Assembly (NCBI RefSeq): GCF_003852235.1 | Contig: NZ_CP027732.1 | Coordinates: 992,001-1,056,000, forward strand | DNA: 64,000 bases | Direction: 5' to 3' | Origin: Pseudomonas sp. R4-35-07 | Lineage (GTDB): Bacteria; Pseudomonadota; Gammaproteobacteria; Pseudomonadales; Pseudomonadaceae | Part shown: piece by piece, positions 51,919-60,586 of the stretch | Numbering within the stretch: the stretch's first letter is position 1 | How the letters are laid out: every line of letters begins with the position of its first letter | The notes under the pieces: generated by a model | Told to the model about the DNA's origin: nothing | Seen by the model: the letters and a program-made list of their open reading frames with translations, nothing else | Database searches by the model: none | Program-made: the position numbers and the translations under genes

Positions 51919-52737
51919 ATGAAGAAGTCATTGGCGGTAAGCGGGTTGGTGGCAGCGATGCTGCTGGCCGGGTGTCAGTCGGTCAATACCACCAGCGGCG
52001 GCGCGGTTGGGGTTGAGCGCAAGCAGTACATGTTCAGCATGCTGTCGAGCCAGGAAGTCGACCAGATGTACGCCCAGTCCTACCAGCAGACCCTGGGTGA
52101 GGCGAGTGGCAAAGGCGTGTTGGACAAGACCAGCGCCAACGCCAAGCGTGTGCAGGCCATTGCCAATCGCCTGATCGCCCAGGCGCCGACCTTCCGCCCG
52201 GATGCGGCGCAATGGAAGTGGGAAGTGAACCTGATCAAGAGCGATGAGATGAACGCCAACTGCGGGCCGGGTGGCAAGATCCTGGTGTACAGCGCGTTGA
52301 TCGACAACCTCAAGCTCACCGATGACGAACTGGCCGCCGTGATGGGCCATGAAATCGCCCACGCCTTGCGTGAACACGGCCGCGAAGCCATGTCCAAGGC
52401 CTACGGCATCGAGATGGCCAAGCAGGGCGCCGGTGCATTGTTCGGCCTGGGCCAGGACAGCCTGGCGCTGGCCGATACCGTGGCCAACTATGGCATGACC
52501 TTGCCCAACAGCCGCAGCAATGAGAACGAAGCCGACCTGATCGGCCTGGAGCTGGCCGCCCGCGCCGGCTACAACCCGAACGCCGCCATCACGCTGTGGA
52601 ACAAGATGGCCAAGGCTTCGGAAGGCGCGCCACCGGAGTTCATGAGCACGCACCCGGCGTCGGATAGCCGAATCGCCTCGTTGCAGGCGGCGATTCCGAA
52701 GGTGATGCCGCTCTATCAGCAGGCCAAAAAATCCTGA
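51919..52737 (+). CDS. M48-family lipoprotein metallopeptidase
   Basis: This is a 272-residue predicted lipoprotein protease (LoiP/YcaL-like). The signal peptide ends in MLLAGC. The zinc site is HEIAHALREH, with the third ligand Glu in NENEADLIGLELAA. Members of the family trim misassembled outer-membrane proteins. The start MKKSLAVSGLV is chosen over an in-frame upstream ATG. A REPIN lies between its end and the convergent GDT1 gene. Confidence 0.9.
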   Translation: MKKSLAVSGLVAAMLLAGCQSVNTTSGGAVGVERKQYMFSMLSSQEVDQMYAQSYQQTLGEASGKGVLDKTSANAKRVQAIANRLIAQAPTFRPDAAQWKWEVNLIKSDEMNANCGPGGKILVYSALIDNLKLTDDELAAVMGHEIAHALREHGREAMSKAYGIEMAKQGAGALFGLGQDSLALADTVANYGMTLPNSRSNENEADLIGLELAARAGYNPNAAITLWNKMAKASEGAPPEFMSTHPASDSRIASLQAAIPKVMPLYQQAKKS

Positions 52738-52756
52738 AGCCTGACTGAGATCAAAA

Positions 52757-52849
52757 TGTGGGAGGGGGGCTTGCCCCCGATGGCAGTGCCTCAGTCAATG
52801 CATCTGTTGACTGACACTCCGCTATCGGGGGCAAGCCCCCTCCCACATT
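52757..52849. repeat. REPIN between convergent genes
   Basis: ATGTGGGAGGGGGGCTTGCC and GGCAAGCCCCCTCCCACAT form inverted arms around about 55 bases, between the ends of the M48 and GDT1 genes. One extra G lengthens the left arm. Confidence 0.9.
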
Positions 52850-52866
52850 GGATTGGGTTTGCAGAT

Positions 52867-53451
52867 TCAGATCCAGCCGCTGCTTTGCATGGCCTTGTAG
52901 ACCGCTACGATTGCCAGCACGAAAAACGCCGTCGCCGCCAATCGCCGAATCAACGTCAGCGGCAGCTTCTCCGCCGCAAAATTCCCCGCCAGCACCACCG
53001 GCACGTTGGCAATCAACATCCCCAGCGTAGTGCCGATAATCACCAGCCATAGTTCCGGGTATTGCGCGGCCAGCATCACCGTGGCGATCTGGGTCTTGTC
53101 GCCGATTTCCGCGATGAAAAATGCAATCAGCGTGGTCAGGAATGGCCCGAACTTGCGCGTGGTGCTGGCTTCGTCATCGTCGAGTTTGTCCGGCACCAGT
53201 GTCCACAGCGCCGTGGCACAGAAGCTGGCCGCGAGAATCCAGTGCAGCACCGCATCGGAGAAGAAACTCCCGAACCAGGCGCCTACCGCACCGGCAGCCG
53301 CATGGTTGGCCAGGGTCGCGGCGACGATGCCGGCGATGATGGGCCAGGGCTTGCGAAAGCGAGCAGCGAGAATGAGCGCGAGCAGTTGCGTCTTGTCGCC
53401 GATTTCGGCCAGGGCAACGATTGCGGTAGGTACGAGCAGTGAATCCAGCAT
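52867..53451 (-). CDS. TMEM165/GDT1-family manganese exporter
   Basis: This is an inner-membrane protein of 194 residues with six likely helices. The two family motifs E-x-G-D-K-T occur intact at 16-21 and 115-120 (AEIGDKTQ in both halves), showing the internal duplication. Bacterial members export Mn2+. The coding frame is open upstream through 53583, but that part is the riboswitch; MLDSLLVPTA is the start. Regulation by the Mn riboswitch directly upstream supports the substrate. Confidence 0.92.
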   Translation of the reverse strand: MLDSLLVPTAIVALAEIGDKTQLLALILAARFRKPWPIIAGIVAATLANHAAAGAVGAWFGSFFSDAVLHWILAASFCATALWTLVPDKLDDDEASTTRKFGPFLTTLIAFFIAEIGDKTQIATVMLAAQYPELWLVIIGTTLGMLIANVPVVLAGNFAAEKLPLTLIRRLAATAFFVLAIVAVYKAMQSSGWI

Positions 53452-53465
53452 CAGGTAGGTTTCCA

Positions 53466-53652
53466 GGGGCGGGTCGACACGGCTATGACACGTACAGCCT
53501 TCCCGCCCCGGGTAAGGTGTGCGTGTCATAGGTCTTGTCAAACCCCGGTCCGTCTGTGCGGACTCCTGGGTCGCATACGCCATGGTCTGCTGACCAAGTA
53601 TGTTGACGTATGCCGGACGAGCGTGGGCTCGTGGGAGACTACTCCCCTAGGA
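53466..53652 (-). promoter_or_regulatory. yybP-ykoY manganese riboswitch and its expression platform
   Basis: On the minus strand GGGGAGTAG (53639-53647) and AACATAC (53598-53604) are the two conserved docking loops of the yybP-ykoY Mn2+ aptamer, and GTATG follows to pair near the second. The aptamer spans about 53563-53652. Downstream, two hairpins compete: CTATGACACG pairs with CGTGTCATAG (53482-53491 with about 53520-53529), or GGGGCGGG pairs with CCCGCCCC (53502-53509 with 53466-53473), the latter next to the start codon region. Confidence 0.88.
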
Positions 53653-53660
53653 CGGAGCGG

Positions 53661-53689
53661 ATTCTGCCTAGGCAAAACCCATTCGGCAA
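53661..53689 (-). promoter_or_regulatory. Candidate promoter for the Mn riboswitch and GDT1 gene
   Basis: On the minus strand TTGCCG (53684-53689) and CAGAAT (53661-53666) are 17 bases apart, each four of six to the sigma-70 consensus. A start about 7 bases later would place the transcript just ahead of the aptamer. It is suggestive, not strong. Confidence 0.4.
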
Positions 53690-53710
53690 GCCTTCTTTTT
53701 CAAACGCCCG

Positions 53711-54709
53711 TCAGGGACGCTTGGCCCGATAGATGCGAAAACCATTGCCTTCGGCTTTGACGGCGCAGATGCCCAAATGCTCTTCGATCAGCGGCTGGTA
53801 CTTCAGGAAACTGTTGGCGACCAGGCGCAGTTCGCCGCCTTTTGCCAGATGTTTTGCTGCTTTTCGCAGCAAGTTTTCCGTAGCGAAGTAATCGGTGTGC
53901 ACCCCGACATGGAACGGTGGGTTGCTCAGAATCGCGTTCAAGCCCATCGGCGCGGCGTCGATGCCGTCACCGGTCAACACTTCGGCGTCCAGACCATTGG
54001 CAGCCAGGGTCAGGCGACTGCTGGCGGCGGCGAAGGCGTCCACATCGAGCAGCGTCACGGTGTTATGCGGATAGCGACGTTTTACCGCAGCGCCCAATAC
54101 GCCGGCGCCGCAACCAAAGTCGAGCAAATGCCCGCTGGGCAGCTTGTCCAGGTGTGCCAGCAACAGTTCGGTGCCACGGTCCAGGCGGCCATGGCTGAAC
54201 ACGCCTGGCAGGCTCACTACCTTGAGCGGCCCGTCGGTCAGCGGTACGTCGAAGATCTGCGCCAGGCTATCCAGTTCGAGCGCTTGCGGCGCGTTGCCCA
54301 CCGTGACTTGCCAAAGCTGACAATGCCGCGCGTTATCCAATTTGCGCGGTTTGCCGAAGGGGATCATCTGCTTGGCGGCGCTTTCGATGCCGGCTTTTTT
54401 CTCGCCGACCAGAAACAGTTCGGCACCGGGCAGGCGCGCGGCCACGGCGTTGAGCAGGTAGTCGGTGAGGTCTTTGGACTTGGGCAGGAAAATCACCGCC
54501 GCATCGAATGCGCGCTCAGGCACAGTCACGCCGAACTGGCTGCGCTCGGGAAAACGCGCCGCAAGCGCCGCCTGATCGCCGGCATGCCAGCACCAACCGT
54601 GGGCATTGGGCAGGCGCCCGAGCAAATCGTCGGCCGGCAAACCGACCAGCAGCAGGTTGCCTTGAAAAAGTTCGGCCTGGCGAAGCAGTACTTCACTGCG
54701 CGGATCCAT
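53711..54709 (-). CDS. rsmC: 16S rRNA m2G1207 methyltransferase
   Basis: It methylates G1207 of 16S rRNA in the 30S subunit using SAM. The 332 residues have the degenerate N-terminal domain and the C-terminal Rossmann domain with [13 protein letters not shown] (SAM site) and the catalytic NPPFH motif. RsmC and RlmG are related, but length and N-terminus favour RsmC. The gene ends 22 bp before the candidate promoter of the riboswitch and lies 30 bp downstream of hprA. Confidence 0.9.
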   Translation of the reverse strand: MDPRSEVLLRQAELFQGNLLLVGLPADDLLGRLPNAHGWCWHAGDQAALAARFPERSQFGVTVPERAFDAAVIFLPKSKDLTDYLLNAVAARLPGAELFLVGEKKAGIESAAKQMIPFGKPRKLDNARHCQLWQVTVGNAPQALELDSLAQIFDVPLTDGPLKVVSLPGVFSHGRLDRGTELLLAHLDKLPSGHLLDFGCGAGVLGAAVKRRYPHNTVTLLDVDAFAAASSRLTLAANGLDAEVLTGDGIDAAPMGLNAILSNPPFHVGVHTDYFATENLLRKAAKHLAKGGELRLVANSFLKYQPLIEEHLGICAVKAEGNGFRIYRAKRP

Positions 54710-54739
54710 GGTCTGCTCCTTGAAAAGGGGCGCAGTTTA

Positions 54740-55702
54740 TCAACTGAAGACGCGAAGCGGGGCACCGTTGAAAAAGCCCAGGGCGTTTTCGCGCAATTGC
54801 CCGACGATCCGTTGCCGCGCTTCACGGCTGCCCCAGGCGTTATGGGGCGTGACGATCAGCCGAGGAATGTCACCGGCCAGCAGCGGGTTGCCCTGGACCG
54901 GAGGCTCGACACTCAGCACATCCGTGGCCGCACCGCCCAGGTGCCCGCTGCGCAGCGCATCGGCCAGCGCCTGTTCGTTGATCAAGCCACCGCGTGCAGT
55001 GTTGACGACAAACGCGCCGGGCTTGAGCAGCGCCAGTTCGCGCGCGCCGATAAGGTCGCGGGTGTGCTCGTTGAGCGGGCAATGCAAGGTCAGCGCATCG
55101 ACCTGCGCCAGCAGTTCATCCAGCGGCACGCGGTTGGCGCGGGCAGGGCGCCCGGGAATCGCGCCGAGCATCACGCGCATGCCGAAGGCTTCGGCCAGGC
55201 GCGCCACGGCACTGCCCAGCTCGCCATGCCCGAGCAGGCCGAGGGTTTTGCCTTCCAGCTCGACAATCGGGTAGTCCAGCAGGCAGAACTGCCTGGCCTG
55301 CTGCCATTTGCCCGCGGCCACATCCCGTTGATAGTCGTTCAGGCGCGTGGCGAGGTTGAGCAGCAGCATGAGTGTGTGCTGGGCCACCGACGGCGTGCCG
55401 TAGCCCTGGCAGTTACTCACGGTGATGCCTTGGGCGCGGGCGGCGTCGAGGTCGATGTTGTTGGTGCCGGTGGCCGACACCAGGATCAGCTTGAGGTCGG
55501 GGCAGGCCGCCAGAGTCTCGGCGTTGAGCGGGATTTTGTTGCTGATGGCGACGTGAGCGCCCTGCAAGCGTTCGAGCACATTCTGCGGCGTGGTCTGCTC
55601 GAACAGCTGCAGCTCGCTGAAGCAGTCGCGTAGGCCGCTGAGGTCGAGGTCGCCGAGGTCCAGGGAGGGGTGATCGAGGAAGACGGCGCGGCGATTGTTC
55701 AT
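54740..55702 (-). CDS. hprA: D-2-hydroxyacid dehydrogenase (hydroxypyruvate reductase type)
   Basis: This NAD(P)-dependent reductase probably acts on hydroxypyruvate or glyoxylate. The 320 residues show the nucleotide-binding LGLLGHGELGSAVARLAEAF, and the catalytic Arg (NTARGGLINE), Glu and His (TPHNAWG). The TTG two codons upstream is a less likely start than ATG 55702. Upstream of rsmC, the two may share a transcript. Substrate is inferred from the Pseudomonas hprA position. Confidence 0.88.
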   Translation of the reverse strand: MNNRRAVFLDHPSLDLGDLDLSGLRDCFSELQLFEQTTPQNVLERLQGAHVAISNKIPLNAETLAACPDLKLILVSATGTNNIDLDAARAQGITVSNCQGYGTPSVAQHTLMLLLNLATRLNDYQRDVAAGKWQQARQFCLLDYPIVELEGKTLGLLGHGELGSAVARLAEAFGMRVMLGAIPGRPARANRVPLDELLAQVDALTLHCPLNEHTRDLIGARELALLKPGAFVVNTARGGLINEQALADALRSGHLGGAATDVLSVEPPVQGNPLLAGDIPRLIVTPHNAWGSREARQRIVGQLRENALGFFNGAPLRVFS

Positions 55703-55789
55703 GATCAACTGTACCTTTTGCGACGAGGTTTGAAGGCGTAATCTGCTGAGCCTATCAGATGAAATAATCCGTTACTTCAGGGAGCGCGC

Positions 55790-56422
55790 ATGTACGTCGC
55801 CGAGTTTTTAACCGTAGCTTTGATTCACCTGTTGGCGGTGGCCAGCCCTGGGCCGGACTTCGCCGTAGTGGTGCGCGAAAGCGTGACCCACGGTCGGCGC
55901 GCCGGTACCTGGACCGCGCTGGGCGTCGGTTCGGCGATTTTTCTGCATGTCGGTTACTCGCTGCTGGGCATCGGCTTGATCGTGTCCCAGTCCATCGTGC
56001 TGTTCAATGCGCTGAAATGGGCGGCAGCGGCCTACCTGCTGTATATCGGCTTCAAGGCGCTGCGCGCGCAGCCGGCCAAGCCCGTGGCCGATGGCGAACT
56101 GCATCGCGAGGCAGGCGAGCGCACCCCACGCGGCGCGTTCACGGCGGGTTTTGTGACCAACGGCTTGAACCCCAAGGCCACGCTGTTTTTCCTGTCGCTG
56201 TTCACGGTGGTGATCAACCCGCACACACCGTTGGCGGTGCAGGCCGGTTATGGCGTGTATCTGGCGGTGGCGACGGCGCTGTGGTTTTGCCTGGTGGCCA
56301 TGCTGTTCAGTCAGCAGCGCGTGCGCGCCGGGTTTGCGAAGATGGGGCATTGGTTTGATCGCACCATGGGTGCGGTACTGATTGCGATCGGGGTGAAGCT
56401 GGCGTTTACCAGCATGAAGTAA
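55790..56422 (+). CDS. LysE/RhtB-family amino acid exporter
   Basis: This is a 210-residue inner-membrane exporter with about six helices. The family signature is visible at the start, VASPGPDFAVVVRES (SPGP motif), and GFVTNGLNPKATLFFLSLF lies in the middle. Members export amino acids such as threonine, homoserine or leucine, and the substrate here is unknown. It is divergent from hprA and followed by a REPIN. Confidence 0.88.
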   Translation: MYVAEFLTVALIHLLAVASPGPDFAVVVRESVTHGRRAGTWTALGVGSAIFLHVGYSLLGIGLIVSQSIVLFNALKWAAAAYLLYIGFKALRAQPAKPVADGELHREAGERTPRGAFTAGFVTNGLNPKATLFFLSLFTVVINPHTPLAVQAGYGVYLAVATALWFCLVAMLFSQQRVRAGFAKMGHWFDRTMGAVLIAIGVKLAFTSMK

Positions 56423-56432
56423 ACCTGATCTG

Positions 56433-56523
56433 TGTGGGAGGGGGCTTGCTCCCGATGGCGGTGGATCAGCTAATGAATGCTTGGTTGACACACCGCTATC
56501 GGGGGCAAGCCCCCTCCCACATT
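56433..56523. repeat. REPIN
   Basis: GTGTGGGAGGGGGCTTGCTC and GGGGGCAAGCCCCCTCCCAC, inverted around about 50 bases, separate the LysE gene from the CoA-ligase gene. A 145-bp space with the CoA-ligase promoter follows. Confidence 0.9.
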
Positions 56524-56668
56524 GGACCTCAGTGGGTTCAAGATGATGGCTAAAAGCTAGCATTTACTGGGCCCTGCAAATCATTCCTTTGGCTGATTTA
56601 GCTGAAACATAACGTCTCTACAGTGCAGGTCTTCACGCCAAGACCGCGCAGTCATAAAAGGGATTCGT

Positions 56669-58351
56669 ATGTTGCAGACCCGTGTCATTCCCCCCGCCGA
56701 AGGCGCTTACCAGTACCCGCTGTTGATCAAACGCCTGTTGATGTCCGGGACCCGTTACGAAAAGACCCGGGAAATCATCTACCGCGACAAACTGCGCTAC
56801 ACCTACCCGACCTTGATCGAGCGCGTCGCGCGCCTGGCCAATGTGCTGACCGAAGCCGGGGTCAAGGCCGGTGACACGGTGGCGGTGATGGATTGGGACA
56901 GCCATCGTTACCTGGAATGCATGTTCGCCATCCCGATGATCGGCGCGGTGATCCACACCATCAACGTGCGCCTGTCGCCGGAACAGATCCTCTACACCAT
57001 GAACCACGCCGACGACCGCTTTGTGCTGGTCAACAGCGAGTTCGTGGGGCTTTACCAAGCCATCGCCGGGCAACTCACCAGCGTCGACAAGACCTTGCTG
57101 ATCACCGACGACGACAGCAAGACCGCCGACCTGCCCAACCTGGTGGGCGAGTACGAAACCCTGCTGGCCGCAGCGAGCCCGACGTACACCTTCGAGGATT
57201 TCGACGAGAATTCCGTTGCCACCACCTTCTACACCACCGGTACCACCGGCAATCCCAAGGGCGTGTATTTCACCCACCGCCAACTGGTGCTGCACACCAT
57301 CGGCGTGGCCACCATCATGGGCAGCGTCGACAGCGTGCGTTTGCTTGGCACCAACGACGTGTACATGCCGATCACGCCGATGTTCCACGTACACGCCTGG
57401 GGCCTGCCGTATGTGGCGACCATGCTCGGCCTGAAGCAGGTCTACCCCGGCCGCTACGACCCCGAATACCTGGTGGCGCTGTGGCGCCAGGAAAAGGTCA
57501 CCTTTTCGCACTGCGTGCCGACCATCCTGCAAATGGTGCTCAATGCCAAGGCCGCCCAGGGCGTGGATTTCGGCGGTTGGAAAATCGTCATCGGCGGCAG
57601 CGCGCTCAACCGTTCGCTGTACGAAGCCGCCAAGGCCCGTGGCATTCAGTTGACGGCCGCGTACGGGATGTCCGAGACCGGGCCGCTGGTGTCCTGTGCC
57701 CACCTCAATGCCGAGCTGATGGCCGGCAGCGAAGATGAACGCACCACCTACCGCATCAAGGCTGGCGTGCCCGGCCCGTTGGTGGAAGCGGCGATCATGG
57801 ACACCGACGGCAACTTTTTGCCTGCCGACGGCGAATCCCAGGGCGAACTGGTACTGCGTGCGCCCTGGCTCACCGAAGGCTATTACAACGAGCCGCAAAA
57901 GGGCGCCGAGCTGTGGGCCGGTGGCTGGATGCACACCGGCGATGTCGCCACCCTGGACGCGTTCGGCGTGATCGATATTCGTGACCGCATCAAGGACGTG
58001 ATCAAGACCGGTGGCGAATGGATCTCCTCCCTGGCCCTGGAAGACTTGGTCAGCCGTCACCCGGCGGTACGTGAAGTAGCGGTGGTGGGCATTGCCGACC
58101 CGCAGTGGGGCGAGCGCCCGTTTGCCCTGTTGGTGCTGCGTGATGGCCATGTGATAGGCGCCCGTGAGCTCAAGGAACACCTCAAGCCGTTCGTTGAATT
58201 GGGCCACTTGAGCAAGTGGGCGATTCCGAGCCAGATCGCCGTTGTTACGGAAATTCCCAAGACCAGCGTCGGCAAGCTCGACAAAAAACGTATCCGTATC
58301 GACATCATCCAATGGCAGGCCAACAACAGCACCTTCCTGTCGACCCTCTGA
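56669..58351 (+). CDS. Fatty acid-CoA ligase, medium-chain (AlkK-like)
   Basis: This 560-residue adenylate-forming enzyme activates fatty acids to CoA thioesters. The AMP motif TTGTTGNPKGVYFTH lies near residue 190; AYGMSETGPLVS and GDVATLDAFGVIDIRDRIKD follow, and the C-terminal lysine is in KTSVGKLDKKRIR. It most resembles AlkK-type medium-chain acyl-CoA ligases. Genes for DUF1302 and DUF1329 proteins and a MalT-like regulator follow, an arrangement I recall from P. putida near PP_0763. The chain length is inference. Confidence 0.88.
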   Translation: MLQTRVIPPAEGAYQYPLLIKRLLMSGTRYEKTREIIYRDKLRYTYPTLIERVARLANVLTEAGVKAGDTVAVMDWDSHRYLECMFAIPMIGAVIHTINVRLSPEQILYTMNHADDRFVLVNSEFVGLYQAIAGQLTSVDKTLLITDDDSKTADLPNLVGEYETLLAAASPTYTFEDFDENSVATTFYTTGTTGNPKGVYFTHRQLVLHTIGVATIMGSVDSVRLLGTNDVYMPITPMFHVHAWGLPYVATMLGLKQVYPGRYDPEYLVALWRQEKVTFSHCVPTILQMVLNAKAAQGVDFGGWKIVIGGSALNRSLYEAAKARGIQLTAAYGMSETGPLVSCAHLNAELMAGSEDERTTYRIKAGVPGPLVEAAIMDTDGNFLPADGESQGELVLRAPWLTEGYYNEPQKGAELWAGGWMHTGDVATLDAFGVIDIRDRIKDVIKTGGEWISSLALEDLVSRHPAVREVAVVGIADPQWGERPFALLVLRDGHVIGARELKEHLKPFVELGHLSKWAIPSQIAVVTEIPKTSVGKLDKKRIRIDIIQWQANNSTFLSTL

Positions 58352-58684
58352 CACCGCTCGCCGCGCCCGTTCGGGCGCGCGCTGCTCTATCTCAAGCCTT
58401 TACTTGTGATTTGCCGAATTTCAGCCATCCTTGCCGCGTCGACCTTCGTCGGCGTGGCGAAAGGGTCGTGGCAGACGGGTTGGTGATGCAAATCACACTT
58501 TAGAGGGATCAAGCACTACCCCCTGCTGGCTATAGTCCCTTCCAGAGTTTTTCGTGGATGTTGCGCTTCGGGCGAGGGTCGCCTGGTTGTCGCTCGGCAT
58601 TGGAATCGTTGTATCCCGGCCGTTACATGCATCTTCCGAAAGAGCTCACTGCCATAACAATAAAATGCACATGGAGTAGCGTCG
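58352..58684 (+). promoter_or_regulatory. Intergenic region with candidate activator-dependent promoter
   Basis: About 330 bp between the CoA ligase and DUF1302 genes hold no gene. A GC-rich hairpin CGCGCCCG/CGGGCGCG (58362-58379) lies just after the ligase but has no T run. TATAGT (58531-58536) resembles a -10, with no matching -35; CTACCCCC (58516-58523) sits where an activator would bind. Promoter for the DUF1302-DUF1329 pair is a reasonable guess. Confidence 0.4.
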
Positions 58685-60544
58685 ATGACCTCAGTAAACC
58701 AGTTCTGGCGCCGGGCACGACTGCCCCTGGCCGTCAGTCTCGCTTCTACGCTCGCCGGGCCCGCATTCGGCGTCAGTTTCAACATCGGTGAAATCGAAGG
58801 GAGTTTTGACTCATCCCTGTCGGTAGGCGCCAGTTGGAGCACGTCCAAGGCCAATCGCGACCTTATCGGCGCCAACAACGGCGGCAAGGGCTTGTCCCAG
58901 ACCTCCGATGACGGGCACCTGAACTTCAAGCGCGGAGAAACGTTCTCGAAGATCTTCAAGGGCATCCACGACCTGGAACTGAAGTACGGCGACACCGGTG
59001 TGTTTGTGCGTGGCAAGTACTGGTACGACTTTGAGCTCAAGGACGAAAGCCGTCTGTTCAAGGACATCAGCGACAACAACCGCAAGGAAGGCGCCAAGTC
59101 ATCGGGCGGGCAGATCCTCGATGCGTTCGTCTACCACAACTACTCGATCGCCGACGCACCGGGTTCCGTGCGGTTTGGTAAGCAGGTGGTGAGCTGGGGC
59201 GAAAGCACCTTCATTGGCGGCGGTATCAACTCCATCAACCCGATCGACGTGTCGGCGTTTCGTCGTCCAGGGGCCGAAATCAAGGAAGGCCTGATTCCGG
59301 TCAACATGTTCTACGTGTCCCAGACACTCACCGACAACCTGTCGGCCGAGGCGTTTTACCAGCTGGAATGGGACCAGACCGTCACCGATAACTGCGGCAC
59401 CTTCTTCTCCCAGCCGGACGTGATTTCCGATGGCTGCAGCAATAACCTGCGGGTACTGAACAAGCGCTCGACCATCCCCGCCGCCGCATTGCCGACGTTG
59501 GGCGCCCTGGGTGTTGACGTGAACAGCGAAGGCGTGCTCGTGCGCCGTGGCCCCGACCGCGATGCCCGCGACAGCGGCCAGTTCGGCATGGCCATGCACT
59601 ACAACTTCGAGCCGCTGGATACCGAATTCGGCGCCTACTTCATGAACTACCACAGCCGTGCGCCGATCTTCAGTGCACAGGGTGCGCCGTCGTCGGCCTA
59701 CACCCGTCCACTGGGTCCGCTGGGGGCCTTGCGTCCGTTGATCGTGGCGGGCAGCTCCAACTACTTCGTCGAGTACCCGGAAGATATCCGCCTCTACGGT
59801 TTGAGCTTCTCCACCACCCTGCCTACCGGCACCGCCTGGAGCGGTGAGTTGAGCTACCGTCCGAATGCGCCGGTGCAGTTGAGCACCACCGATATCCTGT
59901 TTGCCGGCGTTACGCCGATCCCGGGCTTTGGCAACGCGTCGGTGCTCAAGGGCTCGCCAGGCCAGGACCTGCACGGTTACAACCGCAAGGAAGTGACCCA
60001 GTTCCAGACCACCTTCACGCACTTCTTCGACCAGGTGATGGGCGCCAGCCGCCTGACCACCGTGGGTGAAATCGGCGTGACCCACGTGGGTGGCCTGGAA
60101 AGCAAATCCCAGGCGCGCTATGGCCGCGATCCGGTATTCGGTCCCGGCACCTTGCCAGGTGGGTTCTGCAACGCGCTTAACAACTCCACCGCCAACGGCG
60201 CCGGCTTGCCCAATGCGGCGGGCCTGAACACCAACTGCAACAACGACGGCTACACCACGGCAACCTCCTGGGGTTATCGCGCCCGTGCCATCTGGGAATA
60301 CCCGGACGTGTTCGCCGGCGTCAACCTCAAGCCCAACGTGGTCTGGTCCCATGACGTCAAAGGTTACTCGCCGGGCCCTGGCGCCAACTTCGAAGAAGGG
60401 CGCAAGGCGGTCAGCCTGGGCCTGGATGCCGAATACCAGAACACCTACACCGCGAGCCTGGCCTACACCAACTTCTTTGGTGGCAAGTTCAGCACCGTGG
60501 ATGACCGTGACTTTGTCGCGTTGAGCTTTGGCGCCAACTTCTAA
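58685..60544 (+). CDS. DUF1302 outer-membrane-type protein
   Basis: This is a 619-residue exported protein. A signal peptide (LPLAVSLASTLAGPAFG, cleaved near residue 30) precedes a beta-rich body with alternating aromatic strands, and the chain ends in Phe (LSFGANF), as outer-membrane barrels often do. Motifs include VRFGKQVVSWGESTFIGGGI. DUF1302 and DUF1329 proteins are nearly always paired and linked to lipid, ester or sterol use. A role in uptake or handling of acyl substrates is inference. Four cysteines lie in extracellular-type loops. Confidence 0.85.
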   Translation: MTSVNQFWRRARLPLAVSLASTLAGPAFGVSFNIGEIEGSFDSSLSVGASWSTSKANRDLIGANNGGKGLSQTSDDGHLNFKRGETFSKIFKGIHDLELKYGDTGVFVRGKYWYDFELKDESRLFKDISDNNRKEGAKSSGGQILDAFVYHNYSIADAPGSVRFGKQVVSWGESTFIGGGINSINPIDVSAFRRPGAEIKEGLIPVNMFYVSQTLTDNLSAEAFYQLEWDQTVTDNCGTFFSQPDVISDGCSNNLRVLNKRSTIPAAALPTLGALGVDVNSEGVLVRRGPDRDARDSGQFGMAMHYNFEPLDTEFGAYFMNYHSRAPIFSAQGAPSSAYTRPLGPLGALRPLIVAGSSNYFVEYPEDIRLYGLSFSTTLPTGTAWSGELSYRPNAPVQLSTTDILFAGVTPIPGFGNASVLKGSPGQDLHGYNRKEVTQFQTTFTHFFDQVMGASRLTTVGEIGVTHVGGLESKSQARYGRDPVFGPGTLPGGFCNALNNSTANGAGLPNAAGLNTNCNNDGYTTATSWGYRARAIWEYPDVFAGVNLKPNVVWSHDVKGYSPGPGANFEEGRKAVSLGLDAEYQNTYTASLAYTNFFGGKFSTVDDRDFVALSFGANF

Positions 60545-60586
60545 GCACACTCTTTTCAAGTGGCATGTATTCAGGAAGACCAGAGT

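Noticed and set aside
53452..53583. N-terminal extension of the GDT1 exporter (44 extra residues)
   Set aside because: The bases form the Mn riboswitch and expression hairpins, and the extension has no family resemblance.
41634..56523. Repeated 20-30-bp palindromes considered as a CRISPR-like array
   Set aside because: Copies are far apart, one pair per intergenic space, with no regular spacers and no cas genes. They are REPINs.
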